A program made the position numbers and the translations under genes. This document shows, piece after piece, positions 18,618-27,688 of a DNA stretch of 64,000 bases; within the stretch, counting starts at the first letter, position 1; each line of letters starts with the position of its first letter. The stretch covers positions 1,822,900-1,886,899 of the forward strand of contig CM039462.1 of NCBI GenBank assembly GCA_022414725.1, given 5' to 3'. Source of the stretch: Microglena sp. YARC. Taxonomy: Eukaryota; Chlorophyta; Chlorophyceae; Chlamydomonadales; Chlamydomonadaceae. A model generated the notes under the pieces. The model saw nothing but the letters and a program-made list of their open reading frames with translations, made no database searches and was not told the DNA's origin.

Positions 18618-19921
18618 TGTTGCGACCCTTCAACCCAATTGGGTATTTGCATTGTACTCACAGACGGGAGTGTAATGAATTCTTTCAAGAGTCGGTGTCG
18701 GCACACAACATAAATCGGGTTTGTATTCACGTGTCTCCATGTTTTCTGAATAGTCGCTGCGGCTCTGTGACTTCGCACTAAACGGCACGCGTCTTGGACG
18801 GATACCAACATGTTGCGGTTGCTACTCAATAAATGCCAGTCCCATGGTTTGTCCTTGTTCTTAACTACATTGTCCCAGGTGACAACGCAACTATTGTTTG
18901 AGCTCAAATAAAACCAATCCCATGGTTTGTCAAGGTTACTCGAGACAATGTCCCAGGTGGCTACTCCGGGATTCGCACTCAATCCACGCCAATCCCATGG
19001 TTTGTCCAGGTTACTCGAGACAATGTCCCACGAGGCTACACTGGGATTCGCACTCAACCCATACCAGTCCCATGGTTTGTCCGGGTTCGTCACGACAACA
19101 TCCCAGGTGGCTACACTCGCGTTGAAGCTCAATCCACACCAATCCCATGGTTTGTCCAGGTTACTCGACACTATGTCCCATGTGGCTACACTGGGGTTTG
19201 TGCTCAACCAATACCAATCCCATGGGTTGTCCAGGTTACTCGACACGATGTCCCAAGTGGCTACTCCGGGATTCGCACTCAATCCACGCCATTCCCATGT
19301 GGCTACACCGGGGTTTATGCTCAACCAATACCAATCCCATGGTTTGTCCAGGTTACTCGACACGATGTCCCAAGTGGATACTCCGGGATTCGCACTCAAT
19401 CCACACCAATCCCATGGTTTGTCCAGGTTACTCGAGACAATGTCCCAGGTGGCCACACTCGCGTTTGTGCTCAACCAATACCAATCCCATGGTTTGTCCA
19501 GGTTACTCGACACGATGTCCCATGTGGCTACACTGGTGTTTGTGCTCAATCCACGCCAATCCCATGGTTTGTCCAGGTTACTCGACACGATGTCCCAAGT
19601 GGCTACTCCGGGATTCGCACTCAATCCACACCAATCCCATGGTTTGTCCACGTTACTCGAGACAATGTCCCAGGTGGCTACACTCGCGTTTGTGCTCAAC
19701 CAATACCAATCCCATGGTTTGTCCGGGTTACTCGATACAATGTCCCACGTGACGACACTAGGGTTTAAGCACAATTTACCCCAATCCCACGGTTTGTCGG
19801 GGTTACTCGACACGACGTCCCATGTCAGGTATGGATTATCACTCAATTGACCCCAATCCCATTTGCATTCTCCGGATTTGACTCGATCCAGTATGTGACT
19901 GTTAATTTCGTCGCCGAGCAT
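18614..19921 (-). CDS. WDW-repeat protein with IQ-like C-terminus, 435 aa
   Basis: I start at ATG 19921 (MLGDEINSHILDRV); the frame is open further upstream but only through transposon ends. After a short N-terminus come about 14 copies of a roughly 25-residue repeat with core NPDKPWDWxxLSxN and TWDIVSSN, then a non-repeat tail with an IQ-like segment (HRAAATIQKTWR). Such Trp-rich repeats occur in giant-virus proteins; their function is unknown to me. The IQ-like motif hints at calmodulin binding, which is inference. A decayed paralogue lies at 20.6-21.84 kb, and the DNA repeats (GGTTTGTCCAGGTTACTCGA) explain the large antisense ORFs here. Confidence 0.75.
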   Translation of the reverse strand: MLGDEINSHILDRVKSGECKWDWGQLSDNPYLTWDVVSSNPDKPWDWGKLCLNPSVVTWDIVSSNPDKPWDWYWLSTNASVATWDIVSSNVDKPWDWCGLSANPGVATWDIVSSNLDKPWDWRGLSTNTSVATWDIVSSNLDKPWDWYWLSTNASVATWDIVSSNLDKPWDWCGLSANPGVSTWDIVSSNLDKPWDWYWLSINPGVATWEWRGLSANPGVATWDIVSSNLDNPWDWYWLSTNPSVATWDIVSSNLDKPWDWCGLSFNASVATWDVVVTNPDKPWDWYGLSANPSVASWDIVSSNLDKPWDWRGLSANPGVATWDIVSSNLDKPWDWFYLSSNNSCVVTWDNVVKNKDKPWDWHLLSSNRNMLVSVQDACRLVRSHRAAATIQKTWRHVNTNPIYVVCRHRLLKEFITLPSVSTMQIPNWVEGSQQ

Positions 19922-20039
19922 TATTGTTCTCACGGTTGTCCTCAAATAGAGTGGGACCATTCTTTTACACTCAAATAACTGGGCAGTGGAACATGGAGAA
20001 CATGGAAACTGGATGCGGTCACATTGTATTCTTCTCAAG

Positions 20040-20548
20040 TACACTCGACGGAACATATAAATGAAACCGCTTTCTGGAGTGTACGGCCACACCTGTTTGT
20101 TGTAGCCCGTCAACAACACGCAGCCTTGCACCGGGAAAATGGAAGCGATCTCCTTATACCCAACAGTTCAATGCGATTGATTGCAAGGGTAGAGGAGCAG
20201 TCCCGGTCCGAGTAAGTGATGTTTTCTGGAGAGAATCGCAGTCCTCGTATCGCTTGATCGATTTGTTGATATCGACAAGAGAGGTGGCTAAGTCACCCCT
20301 CCGGTGTTTTTCTTAGATTTTTTTACGGGTGCAGTACACCCTCACAGCCGAATGGTCGCGATGAGAGACCTTTGGAGGCTTCTTCAAGAGAGTGTGACAC
20401 AACAACCACTCATCACCGATACGTAGAACGCCTGATGAAGTTTTTAACACACCCAATTCAGCGACCATTATTAACGCCATTTTTCTAACGGCGATGTCGT
20501 ACATTTATTTCCATCCGATATTTTCATTTTACTGTTCAGCCGACTGTA
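20040..20548 (-). mobile_element. TcF element, 509 bp deletion derivative
   Basis: Bounded by TA dinucleotides and inverted ends: the 3' type at 20,040 (TACACTCGACGGAACATATA) and the 5' type at 20,548 (complement of TACAGTCGGCTGAACAGTAA). Read on the minus strand it encodes the start of a transposase (MYDIAVRKMALIMVAELGVL), then jumps to a segment matching the C-terminus of the Fanzor at 27.7 kb (PPKVSHRD, VRVYCTRKKI; later RGLRFSPE and YSDRDCSS in another frame). This proves the gene order end-transposase-Fanzor-end in the parental element. Non-coding now. Confidence 0.85.
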
Positions 20549-20634
20549 GACTTCTGTTTGAAACATTTTTTGGATTGAAATGTCTCTGATTGTACGAGAG
20601 ACGTTTTGGGCTAATTACATTGTCATGTAGGGAG

Positions 20635-21842
20635 TGTACTGAATTCTTTCAAGAGTCGGTGTCGGCACACAACATAAATCGGGTTTGTATTCACGTGTCT
20701 CCATGTTTTCTGAATAGTCGCTGCGGCTCTGTGACTTCGCACTAAACGGTACGCGTCTTGGACGGATACCAACATGTTGCGGTTTCTACTCAATCTGCAC
20801 CAGTCCCATGGTTTGTCCGGGTTACTCAAGACATTGTCCCAGGTGACCACGCAACTATTGTTTGAGCTCAAATAAAACCAATCCCATGGTTTGTCAAGGT
20901 TACTCGAGACAATGTCCCAGGTGGCTACCCCGGGGTTTTACACTCAATCCATACCACTCCCATGGTTTGTCCGGGTTACTCGAGACAATGTCCACGAGGC
21001 TACACTGGGGTTTGTGCTCAACCAATACCAATCCCATGGTTTGTCCGGGTTACTCGAGACAATGTCCCAGGTAGCTACCCCGGGGTTTACACTCAATCCA
21101 CGCCAGTCCCATGGTTTGTCCGGGTTACTCGAGACAATGTCCCACGAGGCTACACTGGGGTTTGTGCTCAACCAATACCAATCCCATGGTTTGTCCGGGT
21201 TACTCGAGACAATGTCCCACGTGGCTACCCTGGGATTCGCACTCAATCCACGCCAGTTCCAGGGCTTGTCCGGGTTACTCGAGACAATGTCCCAGGTGGC
21301 TACCCAGATGTTTGTGCTCAACCAATACCAATCCCATGGTTTGTCCGGGTAACTCGAGACAATGTCCCATGTGTCTACCCCGGGGTTTACACTCTATCCA
21401 CACCAATTCCACGGCTTGTCCGGGTTACTCGACACGATGTCCCACGAGGCTACACTGGGGTTTGTGCTCAATCCACACCAGTCCCATGGTTTGTCCGGGT
21501 TACTCGAGACAATGTCCCATGAGGCTACACTGGGGTTTGTGCTCAACCAATACCAATCCCAGGGTTTGTCCGGGTTACTCGAGACAATATCCCACGTAGC
21601 TACCCTGGGATTCGCACTCAATAAATGCCAGTCCCATGGGTTGTCCGGGTTACTCGACACAATGTCCCACGTGACGACATTGGGGTTTTAGCACAATTTA
21701 CGCCAATCCCACGGTTTGTCTGGGTTACTCGACACGACGTCCCATGTCAGGTATGGATTATCACTCAAGTGACCCCAATCCCATTTGCATTCTCCGGATT
21801 TGACTCGATCCAGTATGTGACTCTTAATTTCGGCGTCGAGCA
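20635..21842 (-). pseudogene. Decayed WDW-repeat paralogue
   Basis: Same start region (MLDAEIKSHILDRVKSGEC), same repeats and same IQ-like tail as the neighbour at 18.6-19.9 kb, but the frame is broken by an in-frame stop near 21,690 and at least one indel near 20,935-20,995. Its 3' end is nearly identical to the neighbour's. It arose by tandem duplication with the TcF deletion derivative between the two copies, and then lost coding capacity. Confidence 0.8.
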
Positions 21843-21847
21843 TTATT

Positions 21848-21975
21848 GTGTGCAATTAAATAAAGTGGGACACACCCCTTATGATCATCCAGACTGCAGA
21901 TCGTTGCTTTTGGGCAACGTTGGGGGGTGCAGCAGGTTGAAGAGGAAGATATTCCGAGTAGCCTCTTTGGTCCAC
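21848..21975. mobile_element. Family C end with extended subterminal block
   Basis: AAATAAAGTGGGACACACCC, then the ATCGTTGCTTTTGGGCAACG and GCAGCAGGTTGAAGAGG blocks. The whole stretch is the reverse complement of 58,160-58,285, where it forms the tail of the caspase-like gene, and of 61,680-61,760. Confidence 0.75.
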
Positions 21976-22092
21976 CATAATGTGTACGATATTTGGTAAG
22001 CCGTAAGATATTTGGTAAACCGTTCAACCGTCTGTGTCCCCATATCTAGGCGCGTCTCGGCGAAACTCTCGCTTTCTCATGACAGACTTAAG

Positions 22093-22509
22093 ATGATGAA
22101 CCGGAAGAAACAAAAAATAACTTGTACAGTATCTAAAAAAATGAACTCACGTTGGAACAAAGACACCCGAGTGTTGGCGGAACTCAAGTTCAACGATGAG
22201 GTCAAAAAGAGTCTCAAGTACTCGTTTGTCCAGGAACGCACCGATCTACGACCCATGACGTTCACCATCGCAAAGCGGAAAACGAAGATCACGACCAAAC
22301 TCATGAGTGAGTCCGGAAACGAGACGACCAACGTTGCAATGGCAGGAGACATCATCATATGCGGAAAGTACAACAAACAGTACGTCGTCACCTTCACAAA
22401 GATTTTGACCATGTACGACATCGTCGACGCACATCTCACGGTACGACACGTCACACGACAGGCGGCGCTCTACACATCCAATACAGCGCACACGTTCACT
22501 TCGCCATGA
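22093..22509 (+). CDS. Hypothetical basic protein, 138 aa
   Basis: I start at the ATG pair 22093/22096. Lys/Thr-rich N-terminal half (TIAKRKTKITTKL), then a hydrophobic region (AMAGDIIICGKYNKQYVVTF). Unrecognised. Beyond the TGA at 22507 a different frame from about 22,523 reads QETVVKEGEDGFYRVEKSTF and stays open for some 45 codons with protein-like composition, so the original C-terminus may continue there after a frameshift. Lies tail to tail with the glycosyltransferase-like gene. Confidence 0.5.
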   Translation: MMNRKKQKITCTVSKKMNSRWNKDTRVLAELKFNDEVKKSLKYSFVQERTDLRPMTFTIAKRKTKITTKLMSESGNETTNVAMAGDIIICGKYNKQYVVTFTKILTMYDIVDAHLTVRHVTRQAALYTSNTAHTFTSP

Positions 22510-22758
22510 GGAGAAAGCATGACGGTCCACCCAGGAGACTGTCGTAAAGGAAGGAGAAGACGGGTTCTACAGGGTCGAAAAGAGCACATTCGAAGAGACG
22601 TACGACCATCATTCAAGTAATCATCGTTCCAATGTAAAACACTTCAAACGTCATCATCACACAGGGTGATACAAGGGAATTATGTTATATACCGGTACAG
22701 GTCTCGTCGTCTTCGCCCCCGAACGCTTCCGCATTTTGTGGAAAAAGTGAATAACGTG

Positions 22759-23565
22759 TTATCTTTCGGACCACACTTTGACAACCGGACGGTTCTTGAA
22801 CGTGCCTGTATTCTGCATGTAATTCTCAAAGGTCAGCTTGAATGGCATAGGATGATTCAAAAAAATGTCCCCAAACACCGAATACTCACATGTCGAATAC
22901 ACACAGGTCGTCGACGACTCGTCGTCGTTTATGATCATTAGCATTAAGGGGATGACTCTCTCTAGGCCACTGCGCATGCTTCTAGTATTGACAGTCGCGG
23001 CGAGTTTGGTGATGCCCGAAAACCGTGTCTCTAGACTATCGAGTGCGTCTAGCGTGACGTACATAGCGGTGCCAAAGCACCCCAACCATTCCCCCCCATT
23101 ATTGTACCCACGCATGATCTCCTCTTGCGTTTCCGAAGATAGAGCGCCCATCGTCTGCATAGTGGCCTCCTCGTGTCTAAAGTTGCTCGAAAAGTGCCAC
23201 AGGAACCTGAAGCCGGGGGTGTGTAGGGCAATAGACTCAGGTATAGGTTGGTTCAGGAACATAGCGTCGTGAATGACCAGCGCCGTCTCGAACAAGCGCT
23301 TAGTGAACATGTAGTACAACGGAAGGATCTCACCAGCCCCCGCCTGCAAGTCCGATTCAATCACGGTAAGATGAGGTATCGTCCCTTCGATGGGGATGCA
23401 TGCTGCGCGCATGTCCGGGTCCGAGTGGTCGTCTACGATGACCACCGGCATGGTCGGGTGCACCGCTCGGATGCGGTGCACGCACGTGTGCCAATACCAC
23501 ATGTGCACCGGTTTTTTCATGCATCGCAGAATCACGATGCCATCCACACTTCTACGAATCATCAT
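22759..23565 (-). CDS. Glycosyltransferase-like protein, 268 aa
   Basis: ATG at 23565. The N-terminus (VDGIVILRCMKKPVHMWYW) followed by VVIVDDHSDPD resembles the nucleotide-sugar-binding start of a GT-A fold. LFETALVIHDAMFLNQPIP and a GCFGTAMYV segment also match the pattern of viral and bacterial glycosyltransferases that show an acceptor-site loop. Such enzymes decorate capsid or surface glycans in giant viruses. The donor sugar cannot be read from the sequence. Family assignment is by pattern, not by a strict motif. Confidence 0.6.
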   Translation of the reverse strand: MMIRRSVDGIVILRCMKKPVHMWYWHTCVHRIRAVHPTMPVVIVDDHSDPDMRAACIPIEGTIPHLTVIESDLQAGAGEILPLYYMFTKRLFETALVIHDAMFLNQPIPESIALHTPGFRFLWHFSSNFRHEEATMQTMGALSSETQEEIMRGYNNGGEWLGCFGTAMYVTLDALDSLETRFSGITKLAATVNTRSMRSGLERVIPLMLMIINDDESSTTCVYSTCEYSVFGDIFLNHPMPFKLTFENYMQNTGTFKNRPVVKVWSER

Positions 23566-23950
23566 TTACAGTAATACCGGTACAGCTTTTTAAGCATTTT
23601 GGGTCACCGGTCCGTGTTTCACTACAAATACTGTATGTTTTGAGGAGTCTGAGGAAGGTTTGTAATATTTACAACGTGTACAAGAGCAGAATTCCGCTTG
23701 AGACATACTCCCCCTTATCGTATATCTCCGACTGTATAGAAACAGAAAAAGCAAGCCACCTGAAGGATTCAGTTGCTGAATTCCTATGCCAGCTCCGCGG
23801 GCCTGCCCCCCCCACCACCAAGACTGTTTTATTGTCAAGCAGACATGGTGTTGACTGTCTCCTCTCCTACTACATCCATCAGTCCGTTTATTTACCGATG
23901 CATAAGAAACAATGCGTCATACATTATTGTTTGCTAATGCATATCTTTAA

Positions 23951-24769
23951 ATGGATATAACTCAAGTTTTGCAACTCCCTCAATCAATCGACAAAAATCT
24001 TGCCACACAACTTATATGCATTGTTATGCAATGGATACACTCAACAGGCACCTATCCGCCAAATATTGAAATCAATTGCGAACGTCTAATCAAATGGTAT
24101 CAAAACAACGAAAGCACTCCTGAACTCCGAGATAAAATCATTTCAGACTACAACGTTTTGTACGGAACCATGGCCTTTCAAAACAATGTATTATTGTTTG
24201 CTAATGCATATCTTAAAATGGATATAACTCAAGTTTTGCAACTCCCTCCATCAATCGACAAAAATCTTGCCACACAACTTATATGCATTGTTATGCAATG
24301 GATACATTCAACAGGCACCTATCCGCCAAATATTGAAATCAATTGCGAACGTCTAATCAAATGGTATCAAAACAACGAAAGCACTCCTGAACTCCGAGAT
24401 AAAATCATTTCAGACTACAACGTTTTGTACAGAACCATGGCCTTTCAAAACAATGTATTATTGTTTGCTAATGCATATCTTAAAATGGGTATAACTCAAG
24501 TTTTGCAACTCCCTCCATCAATCGACAAAAATCTTGCCACACAACTTATATGCATTGTTATGCAATGGATACACTTAACAGGCACCTATCCGCCAAATAT
24601 TGAAATCAATTGCGAACGGCTAATCAAATGGTATCAAAACAACGAAAGCACTCCTGAACTCCGAGATAAAATCATTTCAGACTACAACGTTTTGTATGGA
24701 ACCATGGCCTTTCAAAGGTTTGCAATCAAATCATGCAATGTAGCTACAGTCGGCGGAACAGTAAAATGA
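23951..24769 (+). CDS. Three-copy tandem repeat protein, 272 aa
   Basis: Three nearly identical 89-residue units (267 bp each, starting at 23,951, 24,218 and 24,485), each beginning MDITQVLQLPPSIDKN or MGITQVLQL and containing NIEINCERLIKWYQNNES. A partial unit precedes the first ATG (about 23,912-23,950). Each unit looks all-helical. The nearly perfect DNA identity means recent amplification. The C-terminus (ATVGGTVK) is encoded by a TcF end, which supplies the stop codon. Function unknown. Confidence 0.65.
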   Translation: MDITQVLQLPQSIDKNLATQLICIVMQWIHSTGTYPPNIEINCERLIKWYQNNESTPELRDKIISDYNVLYGTMAFQNNVLLFANAYLKMDITQVLQLPPSIDKNLATQLICIVMQWIHSTGTYPPNIEINCERLIKWYQNNESTPELRDKIISDYNVLYRTMAFQNNVLLFANAYLKMGITQVLQLPPSIDKNLATQLICIVMQWIHLTGTYPPNIEINCERLIKWYQNNESTPELRDKIISDYNVLYGTMAFQRFAIKSCNVATVGGTVK

Positions 24770-24860
24770 AACAAATATCAGATGAAAATAAATGTACGAC
24801 ATCGCCGTTAGAAAATTGGCGTTAAGAATGGTTTCTGACTTGGGTGTGTTAAAAACTTCT
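24749..24860 (+). mobile_element. TcF 5' end with transposase start
   Basis: TACAGTCGGCGGAACAGTAA followed by the transposase start codon region (ATGTACGACATCGCCGTTAG), which reads MYDIAVRKLALRMVSDLGVL and then decays. Same start as in the 20.5 kb derivative and at 33.60 and 56.49 kb. Confidence 0.75.
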
Positions 24861-24892
24861 GTGTTTACTTACGAACATCAGTCGCTCCACGC

Positions 24893-25067
24893 GGAAAGAA
24901 GGACGACTCGTACACGTCTGAAGAGTTCGTCGCGTTTATGAAGCATGAGGCCTCTGACAAAAAAGAACGGACGCTTGATGAATGGATCGAGTGGGCCGGC
25001 GCGCTCCGCATGAACGCCTCGAAGTGCAGAAAAGTAACAAAATGCAACGAACGTATCGTCTGCGGGT
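24893..25067 (+). pseudogene. Gene fragment duplicated at 52.5 kb
   Basis: Open stretch reading KKERTLDEWIEWAGALRMNA and ending at a TGA. The same sequence occurs inverted at 52,440-52,570 with an in-frame stop and several changes. No recognised domain. It begins without a start codon next to a transposon end, so it is a fragment of a lost gene rather than a small gene. Confidence 0.5.
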
Positions 25068-25100
25068 GAGGTCGGTTTCGGTCATGGTAGGTTTGAACTC

Positions 25101-25295
25101 ATGGAGAAGATGACTAAGAATGACAAAAACGCAGTCTGCTGCGAAGACACGTGTTCCGCACGCGCATCGAAAAACGAGTGTAAACATTTCAGAACCACGC
25201 GATACAGATACACGCGAATCTATCCGTCGAACTGCGACATATACAATGCGCCGAACAAACCAGAATCCACCCCTTGTACAGACAGTTTCGGATAA
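25101..25295 (+). CDS. Possible small Cys-containing protein, 64 aa
   Basis: ATG-started frame with six cysteines (AVCCEDTCSAR, NECKHF, NCDIY, TPCTDS). No domain recognised; another overlapping frame of similar length exists. Listed only because the cysteine pattern is unusual. Confidence 0.2.
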   Translation: MEKMTKNDKNAVCCEDTCSARASKNECKHFRTTRYRYTRIYPSNCDIYNAPNKPESTPCTDSFG

Positions 25296-25364
25296 GATCC
25301 GCATTATGTTTTGTGAACCATAAACCCTAATATCCATTCCAAAACCTGGCAATCAATATTCTCA

Positions 25365-26540
25365 ATGAGGTTCTCTGCCGACTACATACCTGAAGATGTC
25401 CTGGAGATCATTCTCTACAATGCGATTAAATCGCAGGAAATTGCTGGCAATTGCTACTTCTTCAAAGAAGTGGTGCTCTTTTGCAAAACGTGGAGCTACG
25501 TCGCGCCCCGGTGTGTCCACGAGTTGGATATCTCGGAAACCGGAGTAAGCGACCTCAGAACTCTGCCCGGACTAACCGCTCTCAAGAGCCTTAACGTCTA
25601 TCGCAACAGAGTGGTAGACCTGACACCGCTGTCCGGACTAACCGCTCTCAAGAACCTTAACGTCTATCGCAACAGAGTGGTAGACCTGACACCGCTGTCC
25701 GGACTAACCGCTCTCAAGAGCACTAACTTCTCTTTCAACAAAGTGGTAGACCTGACACCGCTTTCCGGACTTACCGCTCTCACGGACCTTAACGTCTCTT
25801 CCAACATAGTGGTAGACCTGACACCACTGTCCGGACTAACCGCTCTCAAGGGCCTTAACGTCTCTTTCAACGGAGTGGTAGACCTGACACCACTGTCCGG
25901 ACTAACCCATCTCAAGGGCCTTAACGTCTATTTCAACAGCGTGGTAGACCTGACACCGCTTTCCAGACTTACCGCTCTCAAGAGCCTTAACGTCTCTTCC
26001 AACATAGTGGTAGACCTGACACCGTTGTCCGGACTAACCGCTATCACGGATATTCAATTCTCTTTCAACAGAGTGGTAGACCTGACACCGTTGTCCGGAC
26101 TAACCGCTATCACGGATATTCAATTCTATGGCAACAGAGTAGTGGACCTGACACCGCTGTCCGGACTTACCGCTCTCACAGATATTCAATTCTCTGGCAA
26201 CAGCGTGGTAGACCTGACACCGCTGTCCGGACTAACCGATATCAAGGGCCTTAACGTCTCTGGCAACAGCGCGGTAGACCTGTCACCGCTGTCCGGACTA
26301 ACCGCTCTGACGGGCCTTGACGTCTCTTCCAACAGAGTGGTAGACCTGACACCGCTGTCCGGACTAACCGCTCTCAAGAGCCTTAACGTTTCTCGCACCA
26401 GAGTGGTAGACCTGACACCGCTGTCAGGACTAACCGCTCTCAAGAGCCTTAACGTCTCTTCCAACATAGTGGTAGACCTGACACCGCTGTCCGGACTAAC
26501 CGCTATCAATAGCCTTAAAGTCTATTTCAACATACAGTAG
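25365..26540 (+). CDS. F-box / leucine-rich repeat protein, 391 aa
   Basis: ATG at 25365. The N-terminus (DYIPEDVLEIILYNAI) followed by VVLFCKTWSYVAPRC is an F-box. Then come about 15 LRRs of exactly 22 residues with core LTALKSLNVSSNIVVDLTPL, the SDS22/internalin-like class. DNA repeats are highly similar, so the array has expanded recently. Expected role: substrate-recognition subunit for a host SCF ubiquitin ligase, inferred from the F-box. It is the only F-box/LRR locus of four that is on the plus strand and has no frame break. Antisense ORFs over it are repeat shadows. Confidence 0.85.
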   Translation: MRFSADYIPEDVLEIILYNAIKSQEIAGNCYFFKEVVLFCKTWSYVAPRCVHELDISETGVSDLRTLPGLTALKSLNVYRNRVVDLTPLSGLTALKNLNVYRNRVVDLTPLSGLTALKSTNFSFNKVVDLTPLSGLTALTDLNVSSNIVVDLTPLSGLTALKGLNVSFNGVVDLTPLSGLTHLKGLNVYFNSVVDLTPLSRLTALKSLNVSSNIVVDLTPLSGLTAITDIQFSFNRVVDLTPLSGLTAITDIQFYGNRVVDLTPLSGLTALTDIQFSGNSVVDLTPLSGLTDIKGLNVSGNSAVDLSPLSGLTALTGLDVSSNRVVDLTPLSGLTALKSLNVSRTRVVDLTPLSGLTALKSLNVSSNIVVDLTPLSGLTAINSLKVYFNIQ

Positions 26541-26760
26541 TGGTACACTCGGACAAGGGAATTATGTTACATAATATCCCGAGTCCCTCAATTCTCTTGT
26601 ATGTGTTTATCTACTACACTACGTTCGACACTGCGTTATCTAAAGAAACTGTCAGCTTGTAATCAATTTCCAGTTTGCAATATTTCTTTGGCCTCGCAAG
26701 AATTTTAACGCCAATTTTATAACAGCGATGTTGTACATTTATTTCCATCTGATACATGTT

Positions 26761-27480
26761 TCATTTTACTGTTCTGCCGACTGTAGAATGCGTCGCTCTG
26801 TTCATCATTGCGACGAGATATGGTGCGTCCAATTTTGACTTTTCTACCAATATTTGTTCCGTAGCATCCAATTCGTTGTACATCGCTTCCCACGCCTCCT
26901 GGTTGGTGTTCGAGAACGCGGGCGGTCCTTCGTCGTTCGACCGCGGATGCATGAGGGCTGTGACGGAGTGGGCGCAGTACTCTGCGTGAGGGCTCTTCGC
27001 GAAGTCCTGTAGCGCACCTAACGCGGTGGCGGATGCATTGCGTGTCTTCAGGAATGAAATACCCGCCTGGGACGCGATGTAGGTGGTGTACGCCTTGGGT
27101 AATGGGGCGTGCGCTCCCTGCTTGCGGACGGCGTCGAGCGCGGCGTTCCAGTGGGGCGAGAGGGTGGCGGTGTGCGTGGCGAAGAAGGCTTGGGTGTCTG
27201 GGTCAGAGTCGGCGTTATCATGCCATATTTTTTCGACCTGCGAGACGGCGGCTGCGCCCAAGAGCACGACGAGGTGAAGCACATGATATATTTGGTGCGT
27301 GGGCATGTTGTCGATCTCGCGGAACTCGATGCCGACGAGTTCCTTCCCCCACCGCCTCGCGTCAATAGGCGCGTTCCGCGACACCTTGACCTTCGGCGTC
27401 CCCTCTCCATACACGAACCGGAGTTCCAGTGTGTCGCGGACGCGGAGCCAGAGGGGCACCCAGCCCTTCTTCAGGGACAT
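26761..27480 (-). CDS. Hypothetical protein, 239 aa, tail from a transposon end
   Basis: ATG at 27480. N-terminal beta-rich segment (LWLRVRDTLELRFVYGEG), then a helical region with a hydrophobic HVLHLVVLLGAAA stretch, and an Ala-rich helical C-terminal half. Unrecognised. The last residues (HSTVGRTVK) and the stop are encoded by a TcF 5' end, so the protein has probably lost its native C-terminus. GC content is visibly higher than in the LRR genes around it. Confidence 0.55.
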   Translation of the reverse strand: MSLKKGWVPLWLRVRDTLELRFVYGEGTPKVKVSRNAPIDARRWGKELVGIEFREIDNMPTHQIYHVLHLVVLLGAAAVSQVEKIWHDNADSDPDTQAFFATHTATLSPHWNAALDAVRKQGAHAPLPKAYTTYIASQAGISFLKTRNASATALGALQDFAKSPHAEYCAHSVTALMHPRSNDEGPPAFSNTNQEAWEAMYNELDATEQILVEKSKLDAPYLVAMMNRATHSTVGRTVK

Positions 27481-27566
27481 GTCTAAAGAGTCGCAGAGCC
27501 TACTGCGGATGTCGGCCCCCGTCCCTGCCTCTGGACTCTTATGTAATGGGATATTCCAAGTGTAAT

Positions 27567-27688
27567 TACACTCGACGGAATACTAAAATGAAACTGCTTT
27601 CTGGAGTGTACGGTACACCTTATGGTGTAACCTTATGGTGTAGCAACCCACGGGGCAGTGGAACACCATCATGTTTTTTTGTAGCCCA
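27567..27688 (-). ncRNA. Candidate guide-RNA scaffold region of the Fanzor
   Basis: In TnpB and Fanzor systems the guide RNA comes from the 3' end of the nuclease gene and the adjoining transposon end. Here the region between the Fanzor stop and the terminal repeat carries inverted segments (TACACC-TTAT-GGTGTA), and the same structured block is retained in TcF fragments at 2.7, 34.6, 48.95 and 58.85 kb that have lost the nuclease. Position and conservation are visible; expression and structure are inferred. Confidence 0.35.

Noticed and set aside
18927..19850. 307- and 201-codon plus-strand frames over the WDW repeats
   Set aside because: Direct result of the tandem repeat DNA; every unit gives the same antisense peptide.
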